Assembly: GCA_025453925.1 (NCBI GenBank)
Contig: JALOPK010000067.1
Coordinates: 1 to 12,399 of the forward strand
Source of the DNA: Candidatus Eiseniibacteriota bacterium
GTDB lineage: Bacteria; JAFGKV01
DNA length: 12,399 bases
Direction of reading: 5' to 3'
Made by a program: the position numbers and the translations under genes. Below the pieces are notes generated by a model, which did not search any database, was not told the DNA's origin, and was given only the letters and a program-made list of their open reading frames with translations. Shown here piece by piece: positions 1 to 5,940 of the stretch (position 1 is its first letter; each line of letters starts with the position of its first letter).

Positions 1-38
1 CCGCGGGCCGATGTTTCACGTGAAACATCGGCCCGCGG
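1..38. repeat. 38-bp perfect palindrome enclosing parS
   Basis: Bases 1-19 are the exact reverse complement of bases 20-38, with no spacer at the centre. The inner 16 bp are the consensus parS site. The outer 11 bp on each side (CCGCGGGCCGA and its complement) are GC-rich and extend the symmetry well beyond what ParB needs. The window begins at base 1, so the palindrome could extend further left. As RNA it could fold into a long GC-rich stem, and it may double as a transcription stop for a gene to the left. That second role is inference. Confidence 0.95.
12..27. promoter_or_regulatory. parS: parS centromere site (ParB binding)
   Basis: TGTTTCACGTGAAACA matches the widely conserved bacterial chromosomal parS consensus at all 16 positions. 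It lies 85 bp before the parA start. ParB dimers bind this site, load as CTP-dependent clamps and spread, and ParA then moves the resulting complex. No second full site was found in the window; the half-site GTGAAAC near 4508 lacks its partner. parS sites usually cluster near the origin, so the window probably lies there. Confidence 0.95.
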
Positions 39-111
39 GAGGCCAGGCGGAGGCGGTTCATCAGCCGGAAATCCTGGCACGTACGAGAGGTCGCGACCGA
101 GGGAGGAGCTT

Positions 112-912
112 GTGGGGATAACCGTGGCCATGGCGAACCAGAAGGGCGGCGTCGGCAAGACCACCACCGCCGTGAACCTCGGTGCGTCCCTGGCGATGCT
201 CGGTCAGCGGGTCTTGCTGGTGGACGTGGACCCCCAGGCGAACACCACCAGCGGCGTCGGCATCCGACTCGCCGAAGACCAGGTTTCCACCTACGAATGC
301 CTTCTGGAGCAACGTGGCGCCGCCGCCGCCGTTCGCGCGACCGCCGTTCCCGGATTGGAGCTTCTGCCCGCCCACCCGCGTCTTGTCGGCGCCGAGGTGG
401 AGCTGGTTCCCGCCCCGAATCGTGAGCACAAGTTGCGGCGCGTGCTGTCGTCGGTCTCCGCCCAGTATGACTATCTCCTGGTTGACTGTCCGCCCTCGCT
501 GGGGCTACTCACGCTCAATGCGTTGGTTTCCGCGGATTCGGTGCTGGTTCCCATCCAGTGCGAGTACTACGCTCTCGAGGGCCTCACCAGTCTGCTCTCG
601 ACCATCAAGGCGGTGAGGAGAAGTCTCAACCCGCACCTGAGCATCCTGGGCGTCCTTCTCACCATGTACGATCGGAGGGTGCGGCTCACCGCGCACATCG
701 AAGAGGAGATCCGAGGGTACTTCTCCAACCTGGTCTTCAGGACGGCCATACCGCGCAATGTCAAACTGAGCGAGGCTCCCAGTTTTGGGAAGCCCATCGT
801 TCTTTACGATCTCCTGTCAAAGGGGGCGGAGAGTTATCTGTCACTGGCAAGGGAGGTGATCTCTCGTGGCGAGAAAGGTTCTCGGTCAAGGGCTTCGAGC
901 CCTCATCCCTGA
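112..912 (+). CDS. parA: ParA/Soj chromosome-partitioning ATPase
   Basis: This is a 266-residue ParA-family (MinD/ParA-type) ATPase, a usual length for chromosomal Soj/ParA. It binds DNA non-specifically as an ATP dimer and drives movement of the ParB-parS complex. The deviant Walker A motif KGGVGKTT is at residues 11-18, with the signature lysine K11. The switch I region is DVDPQANTTSG (38-48), and the Walker B stretch LLVDCPPSLG is at 122-131. The Soj-type C-terminal motif IPRNVKLSEAPSFGKPI is at 213-229. The GTG start at 112 follows GGGAGGAG at 101-108; spacing to the last GGAG is short, and a GTG at 124 or ATG at 130 would keep all motifs. The last 47 bp overlap parB, so the tail after about residue 251 is shaped by the parB frame. 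No promoter is evident between the palindrome and the start. Confidence 0.95.
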   Translation: MGITVAMANQKGGVGKTTTAVNLGASLAMLGQRVLLVDVDPQANTTSGVGIRLAEDQVSTYECLLEQRGAAAAVRATAVPGLELLPAHPRLVGAEVELVPAPNREHKLRRVLSSVSAQYDYLLVDCPPSLGLLTLNALVSADSVLVPIQCEYYALEGLTSLLSTIKAVRRSLNPHLSILGVLLTMYDRRVRLTAHIEEEIRGYFSNLVFRTAIPRNVKLSEAPSFGKPIVLYDLLSKGAESYLSLAREVISRGEKGSRSRASSPHP

Positions 913-1720
913 GGATTCCAGGCTGCCCGGCGCGTCAGGGGCTGAGCAGGCGCTCACTCTGGTTCCCCTCGACAGAATCGCGCCGAATCCGCACCAACCC
1001 CGGCAACGGTTCAACGACGACCGGATTTCCGATCTGGCACAGTCAATCAGGGAACAGGGCATCCTGCAGCCCATCGTGGTCCGCCGCACGGAAGGCAACT
1101 TCGAAGTCGTCGTGGGTGAACGACGGGTACGCGCCGCGCGCCTTGCAGGGCTTGACGCCGTCCCGGCAGTGGTGAAGGATGGCCTGGAGCCCGCCGATCT
1201 CCTTGCGCTTGCGCTGGTGGAGAATATCCAGAGGGAAGACCTTGACCCCATCGAGGAAGCCCAGGCGTACCGCGAGCTGATGGAGCGAGGGGGGATGACG
1301 CAGCAGGAGGTGGCCGCGAAGGTCGGCAAGAGCAGGGAAGCGATTGCGAATACGCTCCGGCTGCTGAACCTGTCCCGCGACCTACAACGACTCGTCGCCG
1401 AGGGAGGACTCTCCGCCGGACACGCCCGCGCGCTGCTCGCTGCCCCGGCCGCCCGACGACCTCAGCTAGCCGAACTCGCACGGTCCCTCGGCCTCTCCGT
1501 GCGGCAGTTGGAGCGCCGGGCACGGGAGTCAGCTTGCCCACGCGTCAAAGGGTCGCCCGATCCGAACGTCGCCGCCCTGGAAACCGAACTGGAAGAGCTG
1601 TTTGCCGCGAGGGTCAAGCTCACCTGCCATGGGAAGGCCGGCCGCCTGGAGGTGAGGTTCCAGTCATTCGAGGAACTGGATCGCATCGTGGCGCTTCTCA
1701 GGAGGGGAACCCACCGGTAA
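866..1720 (+). CDS. parB: ParB/Spo0J partition protein, CTP-dependent clamp
   Basis: This 284-residue ParB binds parS, hydrolyses CTP and slides along DNA. The N-terminal ParA-contact peptide MARKVLGQGLRALIP has the usual K/R-x-LGxGLxALIP form. The CTP-binding domain covers roughly residues 33-130, with GERRVRA at 84-90 and ENIQREDLDPIE at 119-130. A helix-turn-helix (about 144-168) and linker helices (170-218) recognise parS. The C-terminal dimerisation domain (about 236-282) ends in the typical LEVRFQSFEELDRIVALL. The GTG start at 866 lies 47 bp inside parA and follows a strong Shine-Dalgarno (GGGAGGTGAT, 851-860), so translation is coupled. The gene ends 7 bp before the convergent DUF2400 gene, leaving no room for a dedicated terminator. 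Confidence 0.95.
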   Translation: MARKVLGQGLRALIPEDSRLPGASGAEQALTLVPLDRIAPNPHQPRQRFNDDRISDLAQSIREQGILQPIVVRRTEGNFEVVVGERRVRAARLAGLDAVPAVVKDGLEPADLLALALVENIQREDLDPIEEAQAYRELMERGGMTQQEVAAKVGKSREAIANTLRLLNLSRDLQRLVAEGGLSAGHARALLAAPAARRPQLAELARSLGLSVRQLERRARESACPRVKGSPDPNVAALETELEELFAARVKLTCHGKAGRLEVRFQSFEELDRIVALLRRGTHR

Positions 1721-1727
1721 CGCCACC

Positions 1728-2549
1728 TCAGGGCGAGAGGGTGCTTCTTCGCCAGCGTGCAACAAAGCCATCCTCGATCTCGGTTCCACTCATGGCGATG
1801 CGCGTCAGGGCGAAGTCATAGCGTACGGGGTCGTCCGGGCGCAACTGACGGAATCCCGCGGTGACTTCCGCGGCGGTCACCCCATCAGGACGGCATCGGC
1901 CGGAGAGCCCCAGACGTTGGGCCAGTCTGAACATGTGGGTATCAAGGGGGATCGTCAGTCGCTCCTTCCCAACGTCATCCCATCCGCCTGGATCGACGTC
2001 ATCAGAGCGCACCAGCCATCGCAGAAAGAGATGAAGCCGCTTGCAAGCACTGCCTCGTTCCGGAGCGGGGAGCAGGCTGGTCTGCAGATCAGCGGGGTTG
2101 AGCTGGGCGACGAATCGTCGGAGCGCATCCTGGGTGTTCCCGTCGTGGAGCGACAGCCCCGCCAGGAAGCAGCTCTTCAGGGACCCGTACCGCCGAATCG
2201 CCCGCCGAATGCCGGCCAGGAGCGAGATCAGTTCCCGATCGGTGGTGAATCGATGGCGGAATCCGGCCAGGGCTTCGGCCACGATGGAGATGTCTCGACG
2301 GCAGACGGCGGCTCTCGGAGCCTGAATCCGGTCGAGAACCCAGGCGATGCTCCGGTGTATCCCCGCCACCCGCCCGTAGGCGAGCGTCGACGCGATGAGC
2401 GCGACGATTTCTCGATCGAGAGGGTCATCGTAGCGGTACAGGAACTCGACGGGATCGGGGTAGACCATCTCCCGGCGGTTGAAGGTGAAGTAGGCATCCT
2501 CAAGCAGGATTCGCCTTTCAGTGAAGGACGATGATGGGGTCGCTGACAC
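1728..2549 (-). CDS. TIGR02757/DUF2400 family protein
   Basis: This 273-residue protein matches the DUF2400 (TIGR02757) family, whose function is unknown. Recognisable family blocks are YPDPVEFLYRYDDPLDREIV (30-49), KRLHLFLRWLVR (170-181), PLDTHMFRLAQRLGL (201-215) and DDPVRYDFALTR (239-250). The segment LDTHMFR resembles the VDTHxxR strip that carries the catalytic aspartate in HhH-GPD DNA glycosylases, and the helix around DREIVALIASTLAYGRV recalls their first helix. This resemblance is my inference. The GTG start at 2549 is the first available. It has no clear Shine-Dalgarno, but the next ATG (codon 28) would remove conserved sequence. It follows dfx by 90 bp on the same strand, with a hairpin between. 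No membrane segments or signal peptide are seen. Confidence 0.85.
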   Translation of the reverse strand: MSATPSSSFTERRILLEDAYFTFNRREMVYPDPVEFLYRYDDPLDREIVALIASTLAYGRVAGIHRSIAWVLDRIQAPRAAVCRRDISIVAEALAGFRHRFTTDRELISLLAGIRRAIRRYGSLKSCFLAGLSLHDGNTQDALRRFVAQLNPADLQTSLLPAPERGSACKRLHLFLRWLVRSDDVDPGGWDDVGKERLTIPLDTHMFRLAQRLGLSGRCRPDGVTAAEVTAGFRQLRPDDPVRYDFALTRIAMSGTEIEDGFVARWRRSTLSP

Positions 2550-2599
2550 GGATTGGAGAGGGGGCGGGTGGGATGGACCCCGGACGATGTGGCGGGGAA

Positions 2600-2627
2600 C
2601 GGGGCGGTCGTGGTTGCGACCGCCCCG
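2600..2627. terminator. Strong GC-rich hairpin after dfx, likely terminator
   Basis: Bases 2600-2610 pair perfectly with 2617-2627 (11 bp, 6-nt loop TGGTTG). The stem begins 12 nt past the dfx stop on the minus strand and lies between dfx and the DUF2400 gene. No run of U follows in the minus direction, so it is not a textbook intrinsic terminator. It could stop transcription weakly or protect the 3' end of the perR-rbr-dfx mRNA. Confidence 0.55.
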
Positions 2628-2639
2628 ACACCGGGTCGG

Positions 2640-3014
2640 CTACGCCTTCCAGAGGCCGTGCAGGTTGCAGTACTCCCGCGCGATCACAGTGGTCGCCGAA
2701 ATCGGGAACAGACTGACCGGCGGGTCTCCGGGATTCAGGAACCGGCGGTACACCACGCCGTCGGCAATCAGCTCGATCCACTCGATGTAGTGGGCATCAA
2801 CCATCGGATGGAGCACGCTGCCGACGGAAACCTTGATACCGCCATCGATTCGCTCGATGACCGGAACATGCTTCTCTTTGGCGGCATCAGTGGTGTTCTC
2901 AGTAAGGCGTAGCATGGGTTCACCGCAGCAGACCAGAGCGCCTTCTCCCCCGTGAAGAACTTCCACTATGTTGCCGCACGCCGTGCACTTGTAGACTTCC
3001 AGTCTCGCCGCCAT
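2640..3014 (-). CDS. dfx: Desulfoferrodoxin, two-iron superoxide reductase
   Basis: This 124-residue cytoplasmic enzyme reduces superoxide to hydrogen peroxide without making oxygen. The N-terminal desulforedoxin-like FeCys4 centre is C10, C13, C29, C30. The catalytic Fe(His4Cys) centre is H49, H69, H75, C116, H119, and the active-site pair E47-K48 is present. These positions agree with the numbering I recall for Desulfovibrio/Desulfarculus enzymes, so this is the complete class I (2Fe) form. The ATG at 3012-3014 follows AGGAGGT (complement of 3019-3025) by 4 nt. It is third in the perR-rbr-dfx direction, 154 nt after rbr. Its peroxide product is the substrate of rubrerythrin. The usual electron donor, rubredoxin, is not encoded in the window. 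Confidence 0.95.
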   Translation of the reverse strand: MAARLEVYKCTACGNIVEVLHGGEGALVCCGEPMLRLTENTTDAAKEKHVPVIERIDGGIKVSVGSVLHPMVDAHYIEWIELIADGVVYRRFLNPGDPPVSLFPISATTVIAREYCNLHGLWKA

Positions 3015-3031
3015 AGCGACCTCCTGGTTGA

Positions 3032-3051
3032 GCGGCCGGTGGTCCGGCCGC
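3032..3051. other. Hairpin in dfx leader, just before its ribosome site
   Basis: Bases 3032-3039 pair with 3044-3051 (GCGGCCGG/CCGGCCGC, 8 bp, 4-nt loop). In dfx mRNA the stem ends 6 nt before the Shine-Dalgarno at 3019-3025. It could influence ribosome access or act as a processing signal. No function is shown by sequence alone, and GC-rich DNA forms such stems by chance. Confidence 0.4.
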
Positions 3052-3140
3052 CAGGTGAGGAATTCTGATCTCCCGGCCGCTCCCTCCCGGCGAGCACCGC
3101 GGTCCCGCCGCCTGGTTGGAGGTGCGACAGTGGAGCGGAT

Positions 3141-3160
3141 TCAGGGGCAGCCGCCCCTGA
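3141..3160. terminator. Perfect hairpin after rubrerythrin, possible attenuator
   Basis: Bases 3141-3148 pair with 3153-3160 (TCAGGGGC/GCCCCTGA, 8 bp, loop AGCC). The stem starts 8 nt after the rbr stop on the minus strand. It has no U-tract, so it may be a weak or factor-dependent stop, or a stabilising 3' end between rbr and dfx. If active it would make dfx output lower than rbr output from the shared promoter. Confidence 0.45.
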
Positions 3161-3168
3161 ACAACAAA

Positions 3169-3744
3169 CTACCAGTTTTCCCCCAACAACTCGAAATAGC
3201 CCTGGGGGTGGGCGCAGGCGGGGCACATCTTCGGCGCTTCATTGCCTTGGTGACGATACCCACAGTTCATGCAGCGCCAGACTACAGGCTGCTCTCGCTT
3301 GAAGACCCTGTCGTTCTCTATGTTACACGCCAGGTCCACGTACCGCTTCTCGTGTTGCTTTTCGGCAACCGAGACGGATCGGAACAGCGCCGCGACATCT
3401 TTGAGCCCCTCTTCGTCGGCCACCGCCGCGAAACCGGGGTACATCTCGGTGTGTTCATGGTGCTCGCCGGCGGCGGCCGCCTTTAGGTTCTCCGCCGTGG
3501 TGGCGACGATCCCTGCGGGGAATGAGGCCTGGATCTCCAGTTCCCCACCCTCCAGCATGGCGAAGAAGCGCTTGGCGTGTTCCTTCTCATGATTCGCGGT
3601 CTCCTCGAAGATCGCGGCGATCTGCTGATATCCCTCCTTCTTCGCCTGAGACGCGAAGTAGGTGTAACGGTTCCGCGCCTGTGACTCGCCTGCAAAGGCG
3701 GCAAGCAGATTCCGCTCAGAGCGTGTTCCCTTGATTCGACCCAA
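3169..3744 (-). CDS. rbr: Rubrerythrin, non-haem diiron peroxidase
   Basis: Rubrerythrin reduces hydrogen peroxide to water in anaerobes. From the TTG start at 3742-3744 it has 191 residues. The four-helix diiron domain shows E20, E53-x-x-H56, E97, E100 and E128-x-x-H131. The C-terminal rubredoxin domain has C158-x-x-C161 and C174-x-x-C177. E20, E53, H56 and the four cysteines fall at the numbers I recall for Desulfovibrio vulgaris rubrerythrin, which supports this start. A Shine-Dalgarno (AAAGGAGG) lies 5 nt before the TTG. The upstream in-frame ATG (3766-3768) would add 8 residues but has no ribosome site. The start lies 29 nt inside perR, so the two are probably translated together. Regulation by PerR is inferred from this linkage and known PerR regulons. 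Confidence 0.95.
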   Translation of the reverse strand: MGRIKGTRSERNLLAAFAGESQARNRYTYFASQAKKEGYQQIAAIFEETANHEKEHAKRFFAMLEGGELEIQASFPAGIVATTAENLKAAAAGEHHEHTEMYPGFAAVADEEGLKDVAALFRSVSVAEKQHEKRYVDLACNIENDRVFKREQPVVWRCMNCGYRHQGNEAPKMCPACAHPQGYFELLGENW

Positions 3745-4207
3745 GGCGTCCTCCTTTGACTGTGTCATGTTTCTTGCTCAGCCTGGCTTTCGGGGTCGTT
3801 GAGCCATGATTCCTGCACGCCTGGCACACACCGATGAATTCCGCGCGGAGGCCGATTATCTCGTACCCCCGGTGGGCCGGGATCTCCGTTCCTCCGATGT
3901 CGACGCGAACGCCGTGGAGGTCATCCAGGCGGTCACATCGGACGCACCTGATGTGCATATGGGCCGATGTGTCGCCGTCGAAACGCACCGGAGAGCTTCC
4001 AATGTCCAGCCTCTGCACCAGAGACTGCTGGGACAGGACGTCGAGATTCCGGTACACGGTGGCGAGGCTGATTCGCGGCAGGGTGCGACGCACCTCGACG
4101 TACACTTCGTCGGTTGTGGGATGCACACGCTGCTCGCGAAATGCTTGCAGCACCGCCAATACGGCCTTGCGTTGACGCGTCATGCGATACGAGGTCTCCG
4201 ACCCCAT
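3716..4207 (-). CDS. perR: PerR-like Fur-family peroxide-sensing repressor
   Basis: This is a 163-residue Fur-superfamily regulator with an N-terminal winged helix (recognition region RISLATVYRNLDVL, 45-58) and a C-terminal dimer domain. The structural zinc site is C88-x-x-C91 and C128-x-x-C131. The regulatory-metal ligands match B. subtilis PerR with a constant offset of 8: H29, D77, H83, H85 and D96 correspond to H37, D85, H91, H93 and D104. The aspartate at the 104 position and the absence of the HHDH motif point to PerR rather than Fur. About 32 residues follow the last cysteine, longer than usual, rich in Lys/Arg/Gly and running into rbr. The ATG at 4205-4207 follows GGAGG by 5 nt. The reading frame is open further upstream, but the extension does not look like Fur. 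It probably represses the adjacent rbr and dfx and its own promoter. Confidence 0.92.
   Translation of the reverse strand: MGSETSYRMTRQRKAVLAVLQAFREQRVHPTTDEVYVEVRRTLPRISLATVYRNLDVLSQQSLVQRLDIGSSPVRFDGDTSAHMHIRCVRCDRLDDLHGVRVDIGGTEIPAHRGYEIIGLRAEFIGVCQACRNHGSTTPKARLSKKHDTVKGGRLGSNQGNTL
3750..3757 (-). promoter_or_regulatory. Ribosome site selecting the TTG start of rbr
   Basis: The complement reads AAAGGAGG and is followed by five bases (ACGCC) and then TTG. This is close to an ideal Shine-Dalgarno and spacing. It lies inside the perR coding sequence. The alternative ATG at 3766-3768 is preceded only by GCAAGAAAC. Confidence 0.8.
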
Positions 4208-4238
4208 AGTAACCTCCATCGAAATAGGAATCACTTGC

Positions 4239-4266
4239 AATATAGCCGTGTCGGAGAGACCGTCAA
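4239..4266 (-). promoter_or_regulatory. Candidate sigma70 promoter of the perR-rbr-dfx unit
   Basis: On the minus strand TTGACG (4261-4266) is followed by 16 nt and TATATT (4239-4244), placing the transcription start near 4232, about 25 nt before the perR ATG. It sits in the 100-bp gap between the DUF4340 stop and perR, which is locally AT-rich (4221-4244) for this genome. The AT-rich stretch after the -10 is where a PerR operator would be expected, but I see no good 7-1-7 inverted repeat. Confidence 0.55.
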
Positions 4267-4307
4267 GACGCTGCGGATTCCTCTCGCGTCCACGGTAAAG
4301 CCGGGCA

Positions 4308-5936
4308 TCAGCCTTCAGCCGTGCGGAGCCACCGTCGGAGTCGGGGGACGATACTGCCCGCCAAACCGAGAGGAGGTCCGGCATTCACCCGCACGAGGGT
4401 GGAATCCCCACCGGCCCGCACGAGGGAAAGCTCCACCACCCTGTCTCCCAGGGCGAGGCGGAGGGCGGCCATCTCCTCCGGACCCTCGACAGCGCCGATA
4501 TCCTCGGTGAAACGCGCGATCCGGGCATCGCGGATCATGGAGAGCAGGCTCTCCGGGGAGGCTTCCGTGGTCCATTGCTCGGACGTCTTCCATCCGTCGA
4601 GGCTGCGCCTCGCGGATGCCGCCACCTCGCCTATGCGCAGATCAATGCTGTCAACGAGCTCAGTGTCCATCTCGATCACCATCCGGGATCGCCAGCAACG
4701 AGGGTCTCGTGAGAGAGAGTCCGGCTCAATGCCGCGTGCCACGGCGCAGCCTCCAAGGTGGTTGGCCCTCACGAGCCGCGCTGCTTTGCGTCGAGGCCCC
4801 ACATTGATGATCGCGGTTTCCCCGTCGGCCCGGGTGAAGGCGATGACCAGTTCCGGTGGCCACATGCCGTCACCCGCCCCGTTGAGGAACGACTCCACCC
4901 GAGCCGCCTCGAAGCCCCGGATGAGTCGCATGACCGCCGACCCGTCGGCAGGGTCGGCGCCGACGAGCCAGCTCCCCTGCTCGGTGCGCGTCAGGGCAAG
5001 CGCGTCCCCCGCCGGGCCGGTCATGCGGATCGCCTGGATTTCGAACGGGGGGAAGGGCAGCACGGACCGATCGCGCCAACTGTCCCACCCCGCGAGGAGC
5101 AGGGGAGTGAGACTGGTGTCCACGGCGAGGGTCCAGGAACGTGCACTGCTTCGCACGATGAGCGACTCCGGCCGAGGCAGACAGACTCGCAGAGTGTCTG
5201 CATATCCCGCGCCCCGGAGGATCCAGGTCGCTGCCGGCTCACAGGCCTCCTGCGGTACGTACCCCCGGACCACCGGCTCCCCGAGGCGGCGCAGCAGGGA
5301 TCGCACCAGGGCTTCATCGGCGCGGGCAGGGCGCGGCTCATCGATCCGCCATCCCTCGGCCGTTCTCGCCAGCACCACCGCGGAGTCACCAATGGTGCAT
5401 CGCAGCGTGTCAACCGTGCCGGCGTCGGGTTCGAGTACCCGCCTGCTCCGAAGCCCTCCCACGGCGCTTGACAGCCTGAAGAACACGCCGTCAGGAACGA
5501 GACAGATGACCGCGCTGTCGGCGGTTTGCGCGTACCGATGGTCGCCCGCCGGGTTGCGCCCCCCCAATGTGAGCAGCGCGAGTTCAGAAGAGGCGCTGCG
5601 CGCGACCACCGTCAGAGCCGGCGGAGCAAGCCCGAACTGTTTCCGGCTCCCGCCTGCGGGGAAGGACCGTTCCGCGCGGACTTCGCCGAGTTGCTCCAGC
5701 AGTGACTCCACTGAACCACCGTCTGCTGCGTCGACGACCGGGCGGACGAGCTGCCATCGGCCTGCCGTCCTCACGACCACACTGGTCTCGGCCTCTACTG
5801 CCATCACCTCCGCGACATCTCCCCGGGAGAAACTGAGCAAGGGCCGCTCGGCCGCGGGGGTGCCACGATCCAGTTTCACTACCGCAACCCCCAACGCGCA
5901 GCAGGCCGAGAGCAGTCCCACGGTCCGCCACCGCAT
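4308..5936 (-). CDS. DUF4340 protein with four tandem repeat units
   Basis: This 542-residue protein has one N-terminal membrane segment (about 7-21) and a large domain likely outside the cytoplasm. It resembles the DUF4340 family often found after GldG-type genes. Four units of 120-130 residues are visible at about 38-166, 168-293, 295-418 and 421-540. Each has beta strands, a tryptophan after a turn (W61, W196, W323, W449), a leucine-rich helix (75-92, 209-227, 334-351, 463-480) and a second set of strands. The biochemical role of the family is unknown; a structural partner of the ABC complex is inferred. The ATG at 5934-5936 follows AGGAGGT that overlaps the GldG stop, with a 4-nt gap. An LSAC sequence (9-12) resembles a lipobox but has too short a hydrophobic stretch before it. 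It is the last gene of the long chain. Confidence 0.85.
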   Translation of the reverse strand: MRWRTVGLLSACCALGVAVVKLDRGTPAAERPLLSFSRGDVAEVMAVEAETSVVVRTAGRWQLVRPVVDAADGGSVESLLEQLGEVRAERSFPAGGSRKQFGLAPPALTVVARSASSELALLTLGGRNPAGDHRYAQTADSAVICLVPDGVFFRLSSAVGGLRSRRVLEPDAGTVDTLRCTIGDSAVVLARTAEGWRIDEPRPARADEALVRSLLRRLGEPVVRGYVPQEACEPAATWILRGAGYADTLRVCLPRPESLIVRSSARSWTLAVDTSLTPLLLAGWDSWRDRSVLPFPPFEIQAIRMTGPAGDALALTRTEQGSWLVGADPADGSAVMRLIRGFEAARVESFLNGAGDGMWPPELVIAFTRADGETAIINVGPRRKAARLVRANHLGGCAVARGIEPDSLSRDPRCWRSRMVIEMDTELVDSIDLRIGEVAASARRSLDGWKTSEQWTTEASPESLLSMIRDARIARFTEDIGAVEGPEEMAALRLALGDRVVELSLVRAGGDSTLVRVNAGPPLGLAGSIVPRLRRWLRTAEG

Positions 5937-5940
5937 GACG

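Noticed and set aside
111-121. TGTGGGGATAA resembling a DnaA box
   Set aside because: The DnaA box is TGTGGATAA; this has two extra G inside and overlaps the parA start. There is no cluster of boxes nearby.
4208-4244. A PerR operator (7-1-7 inverted repeat) at the perR promoter
   Set aside because: The AT-rich stretch is suggestive, but I could not align it convincingly to the TTATAAT-N-ATTATAA consensus.
3716-4384. A longer 222-residue reading of the PerR gene
   Set aside because: The extra 59 residues run through the promoter-like region and into the DUF4340 gene. The ATG at 4205-4207 has a good ribosome site and gives a normal Fur-family N-terminus.
4508-4514. GTGAAAC as a second parS
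   Set aside because: Only one half-site is present and it lies in coding sequence; the other arm does not match.
5901-5904. Lipobox (LSAC) in the N-terminus of the DUF4340 protein
   Set aside because: Only a few hydrophobic residues precede the cysteine and the hydrophobic stretch continues after it, which fits a membrane anchor better than a lipoprotein signal.
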